DNA of 64,000 nt from Cytobacillus firmus DS1 (GTDB taxonomy: Bacteria > Bacillota > Bacilli > Bacillales > Cytobacillaceae), in contig NZ_APVL01000003.1 of NCBI RefSeq assembly GCF_000565285.1, positions 186,001-250,000 of the forward strand. The letters run 5' to 3'. The notes under the pieces are model-generated. The model saw only the letters and a list, made by a program, of their open reading frames with translations. It was not told where the DNA came from and did not search any database. Each line of letters opens with the position of its first letter. The first letter of the stretch is position 1. The translations under genes and the position numbers were made by a program. This document shows positions 35,718 to 44,650 of the stretch, piece by piece.

Positions 35718-36545
35718 ATGACAATGAAAAAAGTAATGACTATCGCAGGTTCGGATACGAGCGGCGGCGCCGGCATCCAGGCTGACCTTAAGACATTCCA
35801 GGAGCTTGGCGTTTATGGGATGACCGCGCTGACTACGATCGTGACGATGGATCCCAAAAATAACTGGAGCCACAATGTGTTCCCGATTTCTACAGATATT
35901 CTGGAAACACAGATCGAAACGATTATCTCGACGGGAATCGATGCAATGAAAACAGGCATGCTCGGTTCTGAAGAAGTGATCAAGATTGCCGCAAAGACCA
36001 TTAAAGAGAACAGCCTGGATCACGTTGTCATCGACCCGGTTATGGTCTGCAAGGGCGAAGATGAGCCGATTCACCCTGAATTGAACGAAGCATTAAGAGA
36101 TTTGCTTGTACCTCTTGCAACAGTGGTAACACCAAACCTGTTTGAAGCATGGCAGCTGGCTAAAACCGGTCCGATCAAGACGGTTGAAGACATGAAGGAA
36201 GCAGCTGTTAAAATTCATGAACTTGGTGCAAAGTATGTATTAATCAAGGGCGGCAGCAAGCTTCAGCACGAAAAAGCCGTCGACCTTCTATATGATGGAC
36301 AAGAGTTCACTCTTTATGAGAGCGAACGTGTTGAAACGACTTACACTCATGGCGCAGGCTGCACCTACTCTTCTGCCATCACAGCAGAAATTGCAAAAGG
36401 CAAGCCTGTCAAAGAAGCGGTCCAAACCGCGAAGGACTTCATTACTGCCGCCATTAACCATGGCTTCAAGCTGAATGAGTATGTTGGCCCGACCATGCCG
36501 GGTGCATACCGCAAATATGGCGCAGGCCGTACTGAATCAGAATAA
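35718..36545 (+). CDS. pdxK: Pyridoxine/hydroxymethylpyrimidine kinase PdxK
   Basis: A 275-residue ribokinase-like kinase of the ThiD/PdxK type that phosphorylates pyridoxal, pyridoxine or hydroxymethylpyrimidine. Motifs are TIAGSDTSGGAGIQADLKT at the N-terminus, VIDPVMVCKG in the middle and the anion-hole motif THGAGCTYSSAI near residue 215. AAGGAGG lies 10 nt before the first ATG; the second in-frame ATG at 35724 is also possible. Its place in the ywd region corresponds to ywdB/pdxK of B. subtilis. Monocistronic, with a terminator. Confidence 0.94.
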   Translation: MTMKKVMTIAGSDTSGGAGIQADLKTFQELGVYGMTALTTIVTMDPKNNWSHNVFPISTDILETQIETIISTGIDAMKTGMLGSEEVIKIAAKTIKENSLDHVVIDPVMVCKGEDEPIHPELNEALRDLLVPLATVVTPNLFEAWQLAKTGPIKTVEDMKEAAVKIHELGAKYVLIKGGSKLQHEKAVDLLYDGQEFTLYESERVETTYTHGAGCTYSSAITAEIAKGKPVKEAVQTAKDFITAAINHGFKLNEYVGPTMPGAYRKYGAGRTESE

Positions 36546-36552
36546 AAATGAG

Positions 36553-36584
36553 GGAACAGAGTCCGGGCGGGCTCTGTTCTTTTG
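36553..36584 (+). terminator. Terminator of pdxK
   Basis: GAACAGAG and CTCTGTTC form a stem with a GC-rich loop, followed by TTTT. Confidence 0.8.
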
Positions 36585-36720
36585 GCTATGGGCGGTTTAG
36601 CAGATAAAAATAAATTCTCGGGATATTAACTTAGCGGTCCTCGCTGAGATTACTTTTTCGCTTTTCATTTCTTTTTTTAGTAAGATAAACAGAAAGATAT
36701 CATGAAAGGGGGACTATAGA

Positions 36721-37068
36721 GTGGAACCAGCAGTGAAGGAACATGTGCAAAAAGAAATCGACCGCCTTGCCAATAAAGAGGTCTTTATTCATCTGGAAAC
36801 AACGAATGGGGCGTATGCTTCCCATTTTGATGAAACCTTCTTTTCTTCAGGCGCCTATATCCGCAATGCCCAATTGGTTTATGAACACGGAAAGGTTACC
36901 GGCAAAGGCCCTTACCGGGTTGGATTGAAAATGAATTTTGGCTGGGTGTATGCTGAAGGAATTACCCACTTTGAAGTGGATGAAGAAAACAGGCTCCTTT
37001 TAGCCGGCCATGATTTCAGCGGCAAGCTGGCAGTCGCCCTGCAAATTAGTGAATCTCCTTTTGAATAA
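36721..37068 (+). CDS. yojF: YojF family protein (DUF1806)
   Basis: A 115-residue protein of unknown function, usually paired with bshB2. Recognisable parts are KEVFIHLETTNGAYASHFD, FFSSGAYIRNAQL, GKGPYRVGLKMNFGWVYAEG and GHDFSGKLAVALQISE. The start is GTG after a GGGGGA box. It lies 28 nt upstream of bshB2, and the pair matches yojF-yojG of B. subtilis, but here it is located in the ywd region. A role as a partner of the deacetylase is inferred from constant neighbourhood. Confidence 0.9.
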   Translation: MEPAVKEHVQKEIDRLANKEVFIHLETTNGAYASHFDETFFSSGAYIRNAQLVYEHGKVTGKGPYRVGLKMNFGWVYAEGITHFEVDEENRLLLAGHDFSGKLAVALQISESPFE

Positions 37069-37096
37069 GAGGACATGAAATGAAAGGAGCACGACC

Positions 37097-37765
37097 ATGA
37101 TGGAAAAGGAAAGACATGTACTCGTCATCTTCCCTCATCCGGATGATGAAGCATTTGGCGTATCAGGAACGATTTCCTTACATATCGATAATGGCACACC
37201 TGTCACCTACGCATGCCTGACGCTAGGAGAAATGGGGCGCAATATGGGTAATCCCCCTTTTGCCACCAGAGAAACCCTGCCGAAAATCCGCAAGGAAGAG
37301 CTGGAGGAAGCAGCCAGGGTTCTGGGCATCCAGGACTTAAGAATGCTGGGGTATCGGGATAAAACCGTGGAGTTTGAGGATGAAGAAAAGCTCGCGAACA
37401 GACTGGGAGTCATCATCGGTGAGACAAACCCTTCCCTCATCATCACGTTCTACCCGGGCTACGCTGTGCACCCTGACCATGACGCGACAGGAGCCGCCGT
37501 CATCCGGGCGGTAAGAGAGCTGCCTGCTGACAAGCGTCCGAAGGTTCACTGTGTCGCATTCTCGAATAACTGTGAGGAAGAAATCGGCCAGGCCGATGTG
37601 GTCAATGATGTAAGTGCGGTTATCGACCGGAAAATCGCAGCCATTAAGGCTCATGCCTCCCAGACACAGCTGATGGCAGCGAGCATGGAAGAAAGCATTA
37701 AAAACCAGGACCCGGAAGTACTGGCAAGAATGTATAAAGAGCGCTTTTGGACTTACAAAATATAG
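37097..37765 (+). CDS. bshB2: Bacillithiol biosynthesis deacetylase BshB2
   Basis: A 222-residue LmbE-like zinc deacetylase that removes acetate from N-acetylglucosaminyl-malate in bacillithiol synthesis. Zinc ligands are in FPHPDDEAFGVSGT near residue 12 and HPDHDATGAAVIRAV near 115. The first of two ATGs is used; GGAG lies about 6 nt before it. Bacillithiol is the main low-molecular-weight thiol of Bacillus, so this ties to the thiol-related genes elsewhere in the window. A shared terminator follows. Confidence 0.94.
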   Translation: MMEKERHVLVIFPHPDDEAFGVSGTISLHIDNGTPVTYACLTLGEMGRNMGNPPFATRETLPKIRKEELEEAARVLGIQDLRMLGYRDKTVEFEDEEKLANRLGVIIGETNPSLIITFYPGYAVHPDHDATGAAVIRAVRELPADKRPKVHCVAFSNNCEEEIGQADVVNDVSAVIDRKIAAIKAHASQTQLMAASMEESIKNQDPEVLARMYKERFWTYKI

Positions 37766-37766
37766 T

Positions 37767-37792
37767 AAAAGGGAGCCTCCCGCTCCCTTTTT
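37767..37792. terminator. Bidirectional terminator between bshB2 and SRPBCC gene
   Basis: AAAAGGGAGC and GCTCCCTTTTTT form a stem around CTCCC. Confidence 0.8.
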
Positions 37793-37794
37793 TG

Positions 37795-38229
37795 TTACTT
37801 CTCCATCATTTCCTTCAAATACTGAAGCTGGCTTCCGTCTTCCCGCTTCACAATATTCACGATGAAACGCTTCGTCAATCTGGCAACGAGCCCGCTGGTT
37901 TTAACGGTTGCTTCCATCTCCACCTGGGTTCCTTCTTCTATTTCATGAAAATCATATTTATATTCGGTTATCAGTCCATTGGCATTGCTGCGGGTGGTAT
38001 AGGTTCTGTCCTGTTCAAAATCAATGATTTCAACATCCGCGCTGATCTTTTTCCCTCTGACCATACGTGTTTCAACAAACTTTGTTCCTTTGCCGGTCTC
38101 ACCCTCGGTCTGCTTTTCCACTTTCACGACAAACGGCATAAGTTCAGGGACATTTTCCATCTTAATCATATAATCAAATACTTCATGTACAGGTTTATTG
38201 ATAATCTCACTCGAACGAAAATCAGCCAT
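37795..38229 (-). CDS. SRPBCC (START/polyketide cyclase-like) protein
   Basis: A 144-residue START-like ligand-binding fold. It begins MADFRSSEIINKPVHEVFDY, the typical first strand and helix of the superfamily, and has alternating strands such as RTYTTRSNANGLITEYKYDF and a long C-terminal helix RLTKRFIVNIVKRE. The ATG at 38229 has GAGGTG 6 nt upstream. The ligand is unknown. It lies 81 nt downstream of the Fnr-like regulator gene and may share its transcript. Confidence 0.83.
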   Translation of the reverse strand: MADFRSSEIINKPVHEVFDYMIKMENVPELMPFVVKVEKQTEGETGKGTKFVETRMVRGKKISADVEIIDFEQDRTYTTRSNANGLITEYKYDFHEIEEGTQVEMEATVKTSGLVARLTKRFIVNIVKREDGSQLQYLKEMMEK

Positions 38230-38310
38230 GCTTTGCACCTCAGAATCATAAGTCTATGACTCTATTATATAACAAAAAAGCAGGCCGGAGTAAAGGTGCG
38301 TCCCCTACAG

Positions 38311-39027
38311 CTACTGGCGGTAAAGGGAGCAAAATTTGCACCAGTCCACAATGACGATTTTCCTTCCTGTAATTTCGATGATTCCTTCTTTTTTCAGCCT
38401 GGAAAAAACACGGCTGACACTTTCCCGGGATGTTCCAACAAGGGTGGAGAATTCCTGTACGGTTATGGGGAGCTCTAGATGCATCCGGTTGCAGTAGTTG
38501 GCGCCGAACTTTTCCGCGAGCCTTTCCAAAGTCCGGACTGTTTTCGTATACACATCAAGCAGCGCAATATCCCTCATAATGGAGGTCATATCACGCAGAG
38601 ATTCACTCATATAGCGGATAATCTGTACGGCCATTTCCGGCGAATACAGAAGCTCCTGCTCCAGTTCATCGGTATTCAGAAAAAAGATTTCACCATCCTG
38701 CACCATTGTACCTGTCGCAGGATACGTATGCCCCTCCTGATTAAAAAGGTTTGCCTCAGCAAAAATCTCCCCCTTTTTCTTAATGCAGACAATCAGTTCA
38801 TTTCCATGTTCATCCTGCTTCGTCAGCTTCACAATGCCGGAGCGCACAAAGTAAACTCCTTTGGCAACCTCATATTCAGACATAATTCTTTCGCCTTTTA
38901 AATAAGCTTTCTTAATAATCCGATTATCGATCCGCTCTAGAGATTCAATGGGGAGCTCTTTAAATATCTCAATCTTTCCTAAAAATTCATTGATTAACGG
39001 CCTATGATCCTGCTTTTCATATTCCAT
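38311..39027 (-). CDS. Crp/Fnr family transcription regulator
   Basis: A 238-residue regulator. The N-terminal cyclic-nucleotide-like beta barrel (about 20-125) carries VYFVRSGIVKLTKQDEHGNE. A dimer helix follows near 130-160. The C-terminal helix-turn-helix is TVQEFSTLVGTSRESVSRVF. The last residues DWCKFCSLYRQ have a CxxC pair, with two further Cys in CIKKKGE and NYCNRM. B. subtilis Fnr binds a 4Fe-4S cluster with C-terminal cysteines, so oxygen sensing is possible, but only two tail cysteines are present. The ATG at 39027 is chosen over 39033, which touches GGGGG. It diverges from the ABC exporter genes across a region with two palindromic operators. Confidence 0.88.
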   Translation of the reverse strand: MEYEKQDHRPLINEFLGKIEIFKELPIESLERIDNRIIKKAYLKGERIMSEYEVAKGVYFVRSGIVKLTKQDEHGNELIVCIKKKGEIFAEANLFNQEGHTYPATGTMVQDGEIFFLNTDELEQELLYSPEMAVQIIRYMSESLRDMTSIMRDIALLDVYTKTVRTLERLAEKFGANYCNRMHLELPITVQEFSTLVGTSRESVSRVFSRLKKEGIIEITGRKIVIVDWCKFCSLYRQ

Positions 39028-39137
39028 TCCCATCCCCCGCTTTTACCATTCTTAAGAAATATTTTAGCTAAGTGCGGATTAGGATGAAGTGACTTACCTC
39101 ACAAAACGATCATCTCACGCAGAATACTAGCACGTAA

Positions 39138-39206
39138 TGAGTGATTACTCACTTTACAAATAACCCAGCAATCATTTAATATAATAAATGAGTGATTACT
39201 CACTTT
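39138..39206 (+). promoter_or_regulatory. Promoter flanked by twin palindromic operators of ABC exporter operon
   Basis: TGAGTGATTACTCACTTT occurs twice, at 39138-39155 and 39189-39206, 51 bp apart (about five helical turns). Between and partly under them lie TTTACA (39153) and a TTTAAT/TAATAT box (39175-39182). A TetR-type repressor bound to both would block the promoter; the third gene downstream encodes a TetR protein. The layout TGAnTGA-N4-TCAnT resembles the FadR-type site at 6890. Confidence 0.6.
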
Positions 39207-39226
39207 TATAAAAGGGGAGTGAACAA

Positions 39227-39946
39227 ATGAATAGTCCAATCGTTTCCATTCAACATGTATCCAAAAATTACGGAAAGCAGCAAGTTCTAAAAGACATCAG
39301 CCTTGAAATTTATGAAGGTGAGATTTTCGGCCTGCTCGGCCCATCCGGAGCAGGCAAAACGACGCTTGTTAAACAGCTGGCAGGCCTGGAGGAGCCAGCA
39401 CAGGGCGAAAATTATATTTTCAGCGAAAAAATGCCCAGACTGGACCTGATCAAACGAATCGGCTACATGGCACAATCCGATGCTCTGTATACCGACTTAA
39501 CAGCAAAGGAAAATCTGGAATTCTTTGCGGCGCTGTATGGGTTAAGCGGCAAAGAAAAAAGGCAGCGGATGATTGAGGTGATGGAATTGGTTTCATTAAC
39601 AGACCACATGCATAAAATGGTTTCCGACTATTCAGGAGGAATGAAGAGAAGACTTTCCCTTGCCATTTCCCTTCTTCATAATCCCGGCCTCCTCATTCTC
39701 GATGAACCTACTGTTGGAATTGATCCAGTCCTCAGAAAAAGCATCTGGGAATCTTTTAAAAGCCTGAAGGAGAATGGGACCACCATCCTTGTGACAACTC
39801 ATGTCATGGATGAAGCAGGAAAGTGCGACAGGCTGGGAATGATTAGAGACGGACAGCTCATTGCAGCAGGAACACCGGAAGAATTAATGAAGCAAACCGG
39901 CGCGGCCAATATAGAAGATGCCTTCCTGGCATATGGAGGTGCTTAA
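39227..39946 (+). CDS. ABC transporter ATP-binding protein (drug export type)
   Basis: A 239-residue ATPase of an ABC-2 exporter. Walker A is GPSGAGKTT near residue 38, the signature is SDYSGGMKRRLSLAIS near 135, and Walker B is LLILDEPTVGIDP near 155, with the switch His in TTHVMDEA. The ATG follows AGGGGAG. It overlaps nothing and is followed directly by its permease (1 nt gap) and a TetR gene. The operon is probably induced by the exported compound, such as a drug or lipid. Confidence 0.94.
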   Translation: MNSPIVSIQHVSKNYGKQQVLKDISLEIYEGEIFGLLGPSGAGKTTLVKQLAGLEEPAQGENYIFSEKMPRLDLIKRIGYMAQSDALYTDLTAKENLEFFAALYGLSGKEKRQRMIEVMELVSLTDHMHKMVSDYSGGMKRRLSLAISLLHNPGLLILDEPTVGIDPVLRKSIWESFKSLKENGTTILVTTHVMDEAGKCDRLGMIRDGQLIAAGTPEELMKQTGAANIEDAFLAYGGA

Positions 39947-39947
39947 T

Positions 39948-40976
39948 ATGAGGATTACAGCACTGGTTATTCGAATACTGCGCCAGATTGTAAGAGATAA
40001 ACGGACGATGGCTCTGTTGATCCTTGCTCCGATCCTGGTCATGAGCATGCTTCATCTTGTGTTTAACGGAGATGAATATACGCCAAAAGTCGGCCTCGTG
40101 GATCTGTCTGAAAAAATAGAGACTCAGCTTTACCTGGAAAATGCCAAACTCGAACACTATGAAACAGAGAAGCTCGCGAAAAAGGACTTATCAGCCAAGA
40201 AGCTGGATGCGTATCTGGTGTTTGATCAAATGCCGCCGTCAGTGGTTCTCGAAGGCAGCGATCCAAGTGTAAACGGAGCTGTGATGAGATGGATTCAGGG
40301 TGCATTGAAGCCATTGCAGCCAAATGGCGGGAATCAGGAAATAAAAACCGATTACTTATTCGGCTCCGGGGACATGGGGCAGTTTGATTATTTCGGGCCG
40401 GTGCTGCTTGGATTCTTTGTCTTTTTCTTTGTATTCCTGATTGCCGGCGTATCCTTTTTAAGGGAACGGACCACCGGAACACTCGAACGGCTTTTGACCA
40501 GTCCGCTCAGGAAGTGGGAAATCGTTGCGGGGTATATCATGGGATTTGGAATTTTCACGATGATCCAGGCAGCCATCATTGCCTGGTATGCGATCTATGT
40601 GCTCGGCATGCTGATGGAGGGGGCTTTTGGCTATGTCCTTCTGATCACACTGCTCCTTTCGCTGACAGCACTGACTCTGGGAATCCTGCTGTCTTCGTTT
40701 GCCAACAATGAGCTGCAGATGATCCAATTCATTCCGCTTATTGTGGTTCCGCAGATCTTTTTCTCGGGGCTGTTCAATCTTGAGACCATTTCAGAGTGGC
40801 TCAGCTGGGTCGGCCCTTTCACACCTTTATACTACGCGGCTGAAGCATTACGAAATGTAATGGTGAGAGGCTTTGGATGGGATATGATATATAAAGATCT
40901 GCTGATGCTGCTCGCTTTCTCCCTGCTCTTTATGGTTCTGAATATCGCTGCTTTAAGAAGGTACCGGAAAATATAA
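39948..40976 (+). CDS. ABC-2 type permease (drug export)
   Basis: A 342-residue permease with one N-terminal helix (RTMALLILAPILVMSMLHLV). A large extracellular domain (about 45-155) and five C-terminal helices follow. The motif FLRERTTGTLERLLTSPLRKWEIVAGYI is the typical ABC-2 coupling region. ATG 39948 follows GGAGGT by 7 nt and starts 1 nt after the ATPase stop. With the ATPase it forms a YhfZ/LinH-like exporter; the substrate is unknown. Confidence 0.93.
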   Translation: MRITALVIRILRQIVRDKRTMALLILAPILVMSMLHLVFNGDEYTPKVGLVDLSEKIETQLYLENAKLEHYETEKLAKKDLSAKKLDAYLVFDQMPPSVVLEGSDPSVNGAVMRWIQGALKPLQPNGGNQEIKTDYLFGSGDMGQFDYFGPVLLGFFVFFFVFLIAGVSFLRERTTGTLERLLTSPLRKWEIVAGYIMGFGIFTMIQAAIIAWYAIYVLGMLMEGAFGYVLLITLLLSLTALTLGILLSSFANNELQMIQFIPLIVVPQIFFSGLFNLETISEWLSWVGPFTPLYYAAEALRNVMVRGFGWDMIYKDLLMLLAFSLLFMVLNIAALRRYRKI

Positions 40977-41044
40977 AATTTCTTTTTATAATTTCATTCC
41001 TTTATAATAAAGCTATAGATTTTGCACGTATAAAGGAGTTTACC

Positions 41045-41695
41045 ATGCCAGAGCAGGATTCCATTTTAGAAGAGTTATTTCAGGAAGAAGAAAAGCTTAC
41101 GGAGAAGCAGAAGAAAATTATCATGGCTGCGATTGAATCGTTTTCTGAAAAGGGCTATGCAGCCACTTCGACAAGCGAAATCGCCAAGAAGGCAGGAGTA
41201 GCCGAAGGAACCATCTTCAGGCACTATAAAACAAAAAAGGATTTGCTGATGGGGATCGTTTCGCCGATGATGGCGAAGCTGATTGCTCCATTTGTCATTA
41301 AAGACTTATATAAAGTCATCAATCATGAATATGAACACTTTGAAGATTTTTTAAGAGCCATGATGGAAAACCGGATTGAGTTCCTTAAAAACAATATGCC
41401 TCTTATCAAGATCCTGATCCAGGAAATTCCGTTTCACCCTGAACTCAAGGAACAGTTTAAAGAGCATATTGCCATGAAAGTCTTCGATCGTTTTGCCAGT
41501 TTGGCTGAATACTATCAGAAAAAAGGGCAGATTATTGATATCCCGCCCTACAGTGCCGTCCGAATGACCTTTACATCGATATTCGGCTTTCTTATCGCCA
41601 GGTATTTAATTTTGCCCGAAGCCGACTGGGATGATGAAAAAGAAATCGAGCTGACCATTCAATTCATCATGCATGGACTTTCAGCTAAAAACTAA
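41045..41695 (+). CDS. TetR/AcrR family regulator
   Basis: A 216-residue repressor. The N-terminal helix-turn-helix is in ESFSEKGYAATSTSEIAKKA and GVAEGTIFRHYKTKKDLL. The rest is a helical ligand and dimer domain. The ATG has AAAGGAG 8 nt upstream. It is the last gene of the ABC exporter operon and is the best candidate to bind the two TGAGTGATTACTCA palindromes in front of that operon, giving autoregulation. The ligand is unknown. Confidence 0.92.
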   Translation: MPEQDSILEELFQEEEKLTEKQKKIIMAAIESFSEKGYAATSTSEIAKKAGVAEGTIFRHYKTKKDLLMGIVSPMMAKLIAPFVIKDLYKVINHEYEHFEDFLRAMMENRIEFLKNNMPLIKILIQEIPFHPELKEQFKEHIAMKVFDRFASLAEYYQKKGQIIDIPPYSAVRMTFTSIFGFLIARYLILPEADWDDEKEIELTIQFIMHGLSAKN

Positions 41696-41722
41696 AGCCT
41701 GGCACTGCTGCCAGGCTTTTTA
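41692..41722. terminator. Terminator of the ABC-TetR operon
   Basis: AGCCTGGCA and TGCCAGGCT form a perfect stem around CTGC, followed by TTTTTAT; it also serves the convergent gene. Confidence 0.85.
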
Positions 41723-42805
41723 TATTTCGGAAAGCTGAAGTTGATAGAGCTTATCATCCTTCTCAAGCGGATTGCCTCGTCCATCTGTATTGTTGCTGAT
41801 GAAATAAAGCACATCCCCTTCAATGAAGACGTCACGGATTCTGCCTAAATTCGACACAACCTTTCTGACATTCTTCGTTTCCAGATCAAACTCCAAAACG
41901 GCAGTGCCTCTTAAGGCGGCAGTGTAAAGCTTGCCTTTATAATAGGCCATCCCGGACGGAGCCCAGGTTTCATCATCACCGGAGGTAAACAGCGGCGATT
42001 CCATGCCTTCCTTCTTCTCGGTCCCTTTTATAACGGGCCACCCATAATTTTTCCCGGGAAGGATCTTATTGATTTCATCATTGGCAGACGGGCCGTGCTC
42101 ACTTTCATACAAAGTCCCATCCTCAGCCCAGGCAAGTCCCTGCGGATTGCGGTGGCCGTAGCTATAGACATAAGAGCCGCTGAACGGATTATCCGCCGGT
42201 ACGCTGCCATCGGGATTCATTCTTAGGATCTTTCCTCCGAGAGAATTCACATCCTGAGCAATTTCGGGATCGGTCGCAGCATCGCCTGCAGTCGCATAAA
42301 GCTTTCCGTCAGGGCCTATTTCAAGCCGGCCGCCATGATGGTACTGCCCGCTCGGAATTTTATCAAGCAGAAGCTTTTCTTCTTTCCAGGTTCCATCCTG
42401 ATGCTGGAGGATGACAATTCGGTTAAACTGTCCTGAGGTGTTTTCGTAGGTATAATAGGCATACGCTTCGTTTGATTGTGAAAAATCGGGTGCCGGCACA
42501 AAGCCGAGCAAGCCTGCTTCAGAGGCGGTAGAAAGCTTTTTTGCAAGCTCCACCTTCTGGCGTTCTTTCTTGCCGTCCTCGACCTTCACAATGCTTCCTT
42601 GTCTTTCGGTCATGTAAAAGGTTTCGCCCGTTTTGGCAATGGACCAGGGAATATCGAGCTCATCTGCCAGTATTTCCGGCTCAGCACCGGCAGGAAGGCT
42701 GGCCTCCTGATCCTCGATTTGCTTCCCGTTACCATTCTCTCCTGCACTAGAACACCCGGCCAGCAGGCCCAAAACGAGCAGCCCTAAGCCTAACACCTTT
42801 TTCAT
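41720..42805 (-). CDS. PQQ-dependent sugar dehydrogenase-like lipoprotein
   Basis: A 361-residue lipoprotein with a six-bladed propeller of the soluble glucose dehydrogenase/GSDH family. The signal peptide ends in the lipobox LLAGCSSAG, so Cys17 or 18 is lipidated and the protein sits outside the membrane. Family motifs are ILADELDIPWSIA, HHGGRLEIGPDGKLYATAGD and YSYGHRNPQGLAWAEDGTLYESEHGP. AAGGCTGG precedes the ATG. Bacillus does not make PQQ as far as is known, so the enzyme may use scavenged cofactor or have another activity. Aldose oxidation is inferred from family. Confidence 0.9.
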   Translation of the reverse strand: MKKVLGLGLLVLGLLAGCSSAGENGNGKQIEDQEASLPAGAEPEILADELDIPWSIAKTGETFYMTERQGSIVKVEDGKKERQKVELAKKLSTASEAGLLGFVPAPDFSQSNEAYAYYTYENTSGQFNRIVILQHQDGTWKEEKLLLDKIPSGQYHHGGRLEIGPDGKLYATAGDAATDPEIAQDVNSLGGKILRMNPDGSVPADNPFSGSYVYSYGHRNPQGLAWAEDGTLYESEHGPSANDEINKILPGKNYGWPVIKGTEKKEGMESPLFTSGDDETWAPSGMAYYKGKLYTAALRGTAVLEFDLETKNVRKVVSNLGRIRDVFIEGDVLYFISNNTDGRGNPLEKDDKLYQLQLSEI

Positions 42806-42830
42806 CCAGCCTTCATCCCCCTTAAAAATT

Positions 42831-43688
42831 TTATTTCAGGACTTCCCAGATTGCCTTGGCTACACCGCTGTCTTCATTTGCGGATGTCACCAGATCACAC
42901 TGTGCTTTAATGATGTCATCGGCATTTCCCATGGCAACCGATCTTCCTGCGCGTTTGAACATGGACAAATCATTATAATTATCGCCAATGGCCATGGTTT
43001 CCAAAAGCGAGATTCCTTTTTCATTCACAAATGCTTCAAGGGCAATTCCCTTTTGGGCGTTCACACTGGTCAGCTCCAGGTTCTCATCCCCTGATGAACT
43101 TACGGCCATGCCTTCAAGCTTCAGCAGGTCTTCTTTCGCGGAAACAAGAAAATCCGGTTCAAACGAGAAGGCCAGCAGCTTGTAAATTTGATGCTCGTCA
43201 CTGTTGAAAAGCTCATCATAGCTGTTCACTTTATGGACAAGCCCTTTTGTAAAGCGCTCTTCCGCCGCTTTGGTCACTTCATCAATATCCGCTTCCGGAT
43301 TTCCGCTTAAAAAGATATCAACAATAATGGAGACGCCGCGGTCTTCATCAATGGTATATGTACCCTGGTTGGTGTATACCTCGAAATACACATTGTTCTG
43401 AACAAGGATATAGGCTGCTTTTTTGGCCAGGTCCTTATCGAGCGGGCTGGAGGATACGACTTTCCCGTCTGAGGCTCTTACTTCTGCCCCATTTGCGCAA
43501 ATAATCGGGCAGGAAATGCCGGCTTCATCGAGGACAAAGCTTGCTTCGAAATAGGAGCGCCCGGTCGCGATGACCACTTCAACTCCTTTTTCCTGTGCGG
43601 CTTTAATGGCTTCTAAATTTTCAGGCGTTATTTTCTGTGTAGCGGTTAAAAGCGTTCCGTCCATATCACTGGCAATGCATTTGATCAT
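42831..43688 (-). CDS. Cof-type HAD family phosphatase
   Basis: A 285-residue HAD-superfamily hydrolase of the Cof subfamily with a C2 cap, acting on sugar phosphates or FMN-like substrates. The nucleophile motif is ASDMDGTLL at residues 5-13, motif II is VIATGRSYFEA, and the acidic motif is AIGDNYNDLSMFKRAG near 230. ATG 43688 follows AAGGTGAA. It is 25 nt upstream of the dehydrogenase lipoprotein on the same strand; a sugar-related joint role is possible but unproved. Confidence 0.92.
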   Translation of the reverse strand: MIKCIASDMDGTLLTATQKITPENLEAIKAAQEKGVEVVIATGRSYFEASFVLDEAGISCPIICANGAEVRASDGKVVSSSPLDKDLAKKAAYILVQNNVYFEVYTNQGTYTIDEDRGVSIIVDIFLSGNPEADIDEVTKAAEERFTKGLVHKVNSYDELFNSDEHQIYKLLAFSFEPDFLVSAKEDLLKLEGMAVSSSGDENLELTSVNAQKGIALEAFVNEKGISLLETMAIGDNYNDLSMFKRAGRSVAMGNADDIIKAQCDLVTSANEDSGVAKAIWEVLK

Positions 43689-43777
43689 TAAATTCACCTT
43701 CTGGCATTAGTATTTTTCTGAAAAACTTATTTGCCATTCTATCATGTTCTAAGGGTTATTTTAAATAATTGCTTTTC

Positions 43778-44440
43778 TCAGCCAACATACTTGCTCCCTT
43801 CCCTGATGCTCAGTTTTGCAAGTGTGTTTGATTCAATAAACCTTTTTACTGACTCGGGATTTGTTTTCGAGTATTCCCTGAGAGCCCAGCCGATGGCTTT
43901 TTGGATGAAAAATTCTTTGCTGTCATTGTTTAAAAGGATGCAGCGGTATAGCAGCTCTTCGTCTGTGCTGGTTTTGTATTTCAGCTGGAATAGGATGGCG
44001 GTTCTGCGGAGCCACATGTTTTCGCTTGTCGCCCATCCCATTATCTTTTCGGGGATGACTTCCGGGTTTTTGGCGGCGATGGCTCCCACTGCATGACTGG
44101 CCAACATGTCAACAGTATCCCACCAGGATTTTGAGGTAATCAGCTTCTCGATTAATGCCAGATGGCTTTTGTCCAGCTTCCTGGTAAATTTCCCGATGTA
44201 GTCAAGGGCAGCAGCCTGGTATTCACGCTCTTCCATATCCCATAAGGCTTCCACAAATGCCGGATTAAACTCCTGCTTCAGCAGGTCTGTTTTATTGAAG
44301 TATTCTTTTAGCAGGGCTCTTCTTTCAGGTGCCTTAATTCCCAGGAAGGAAAAGTGGTTTTTCATATAGTTTTGCATGGGGATCGCTTTTTCTGTGTCCC
44401 GGTTTTCTTCAAAAAGCTCGATTAATAATTGGATATCCAT
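43778..44440 (-). CDS. AlkD-type DNA alkylation repair glycosylase
   Basis: A 220-residue HEAT-repeat DNA glycosylase that removes N3- and N7-alkylated purines. The catalytic region KSWWDTVDMLASHAVG carries the Trp and Asp residues of the AlkD site (W106, W107, D108 or D111). ENMWLRRTAILFQLKY and FIQKAIGWALREYSK are further family motifs. AAAAAGGAG precedes the ATG. It stands alone. Confidence 0.92.
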   Translation of the reverse strand: MDIQLLIELFEENRDTEKAIPMQNYMKNHFSFLGIKAPERRALLKEYFNKTDLLKQEFNPAFVEALWDMEEREYQAAALDYIGKFTRKLDKSHLALIEKLITSKSWWDTVDMLASHAVGAIAAKNPEVIPEKIMGWATSENMWLRRTAILFQLKYKTSTDEELLYRCILLNNDSKEFFIQKAIGWALREYSKTNPESVKRFIESNTLAKLSIREGSKYVG

Positions 44441-44650
44441 ATGAGCACTCCTTTTTACATCAAAACGGGTTTATGTCATCATGTTAAGGGTAAGGTATTG
44501 TAGAGATTTGTTGCTTTCTGCGTTTTCGGACAGCTTTTCCTCTTCTATTTAATCCCATTTTACCTGCATTTTACAAATCCCAATGAATGATTAGACAGAA
44601 AAGAAGGCCAAAATACAAATGTGATTCACAAATTTAGGGGGGGATTTTTA

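Noticed and set aside
41045..41695. fadR itself (TetR family) as the regulator of the fadF site
   Set aside because: FadR of B. subtilis lies next to lcfA and etfBA; here the gene is the last of an ABC exporter operon with its own operators. Shared site layout is noted as a finding, but identity with FadR is not supported.
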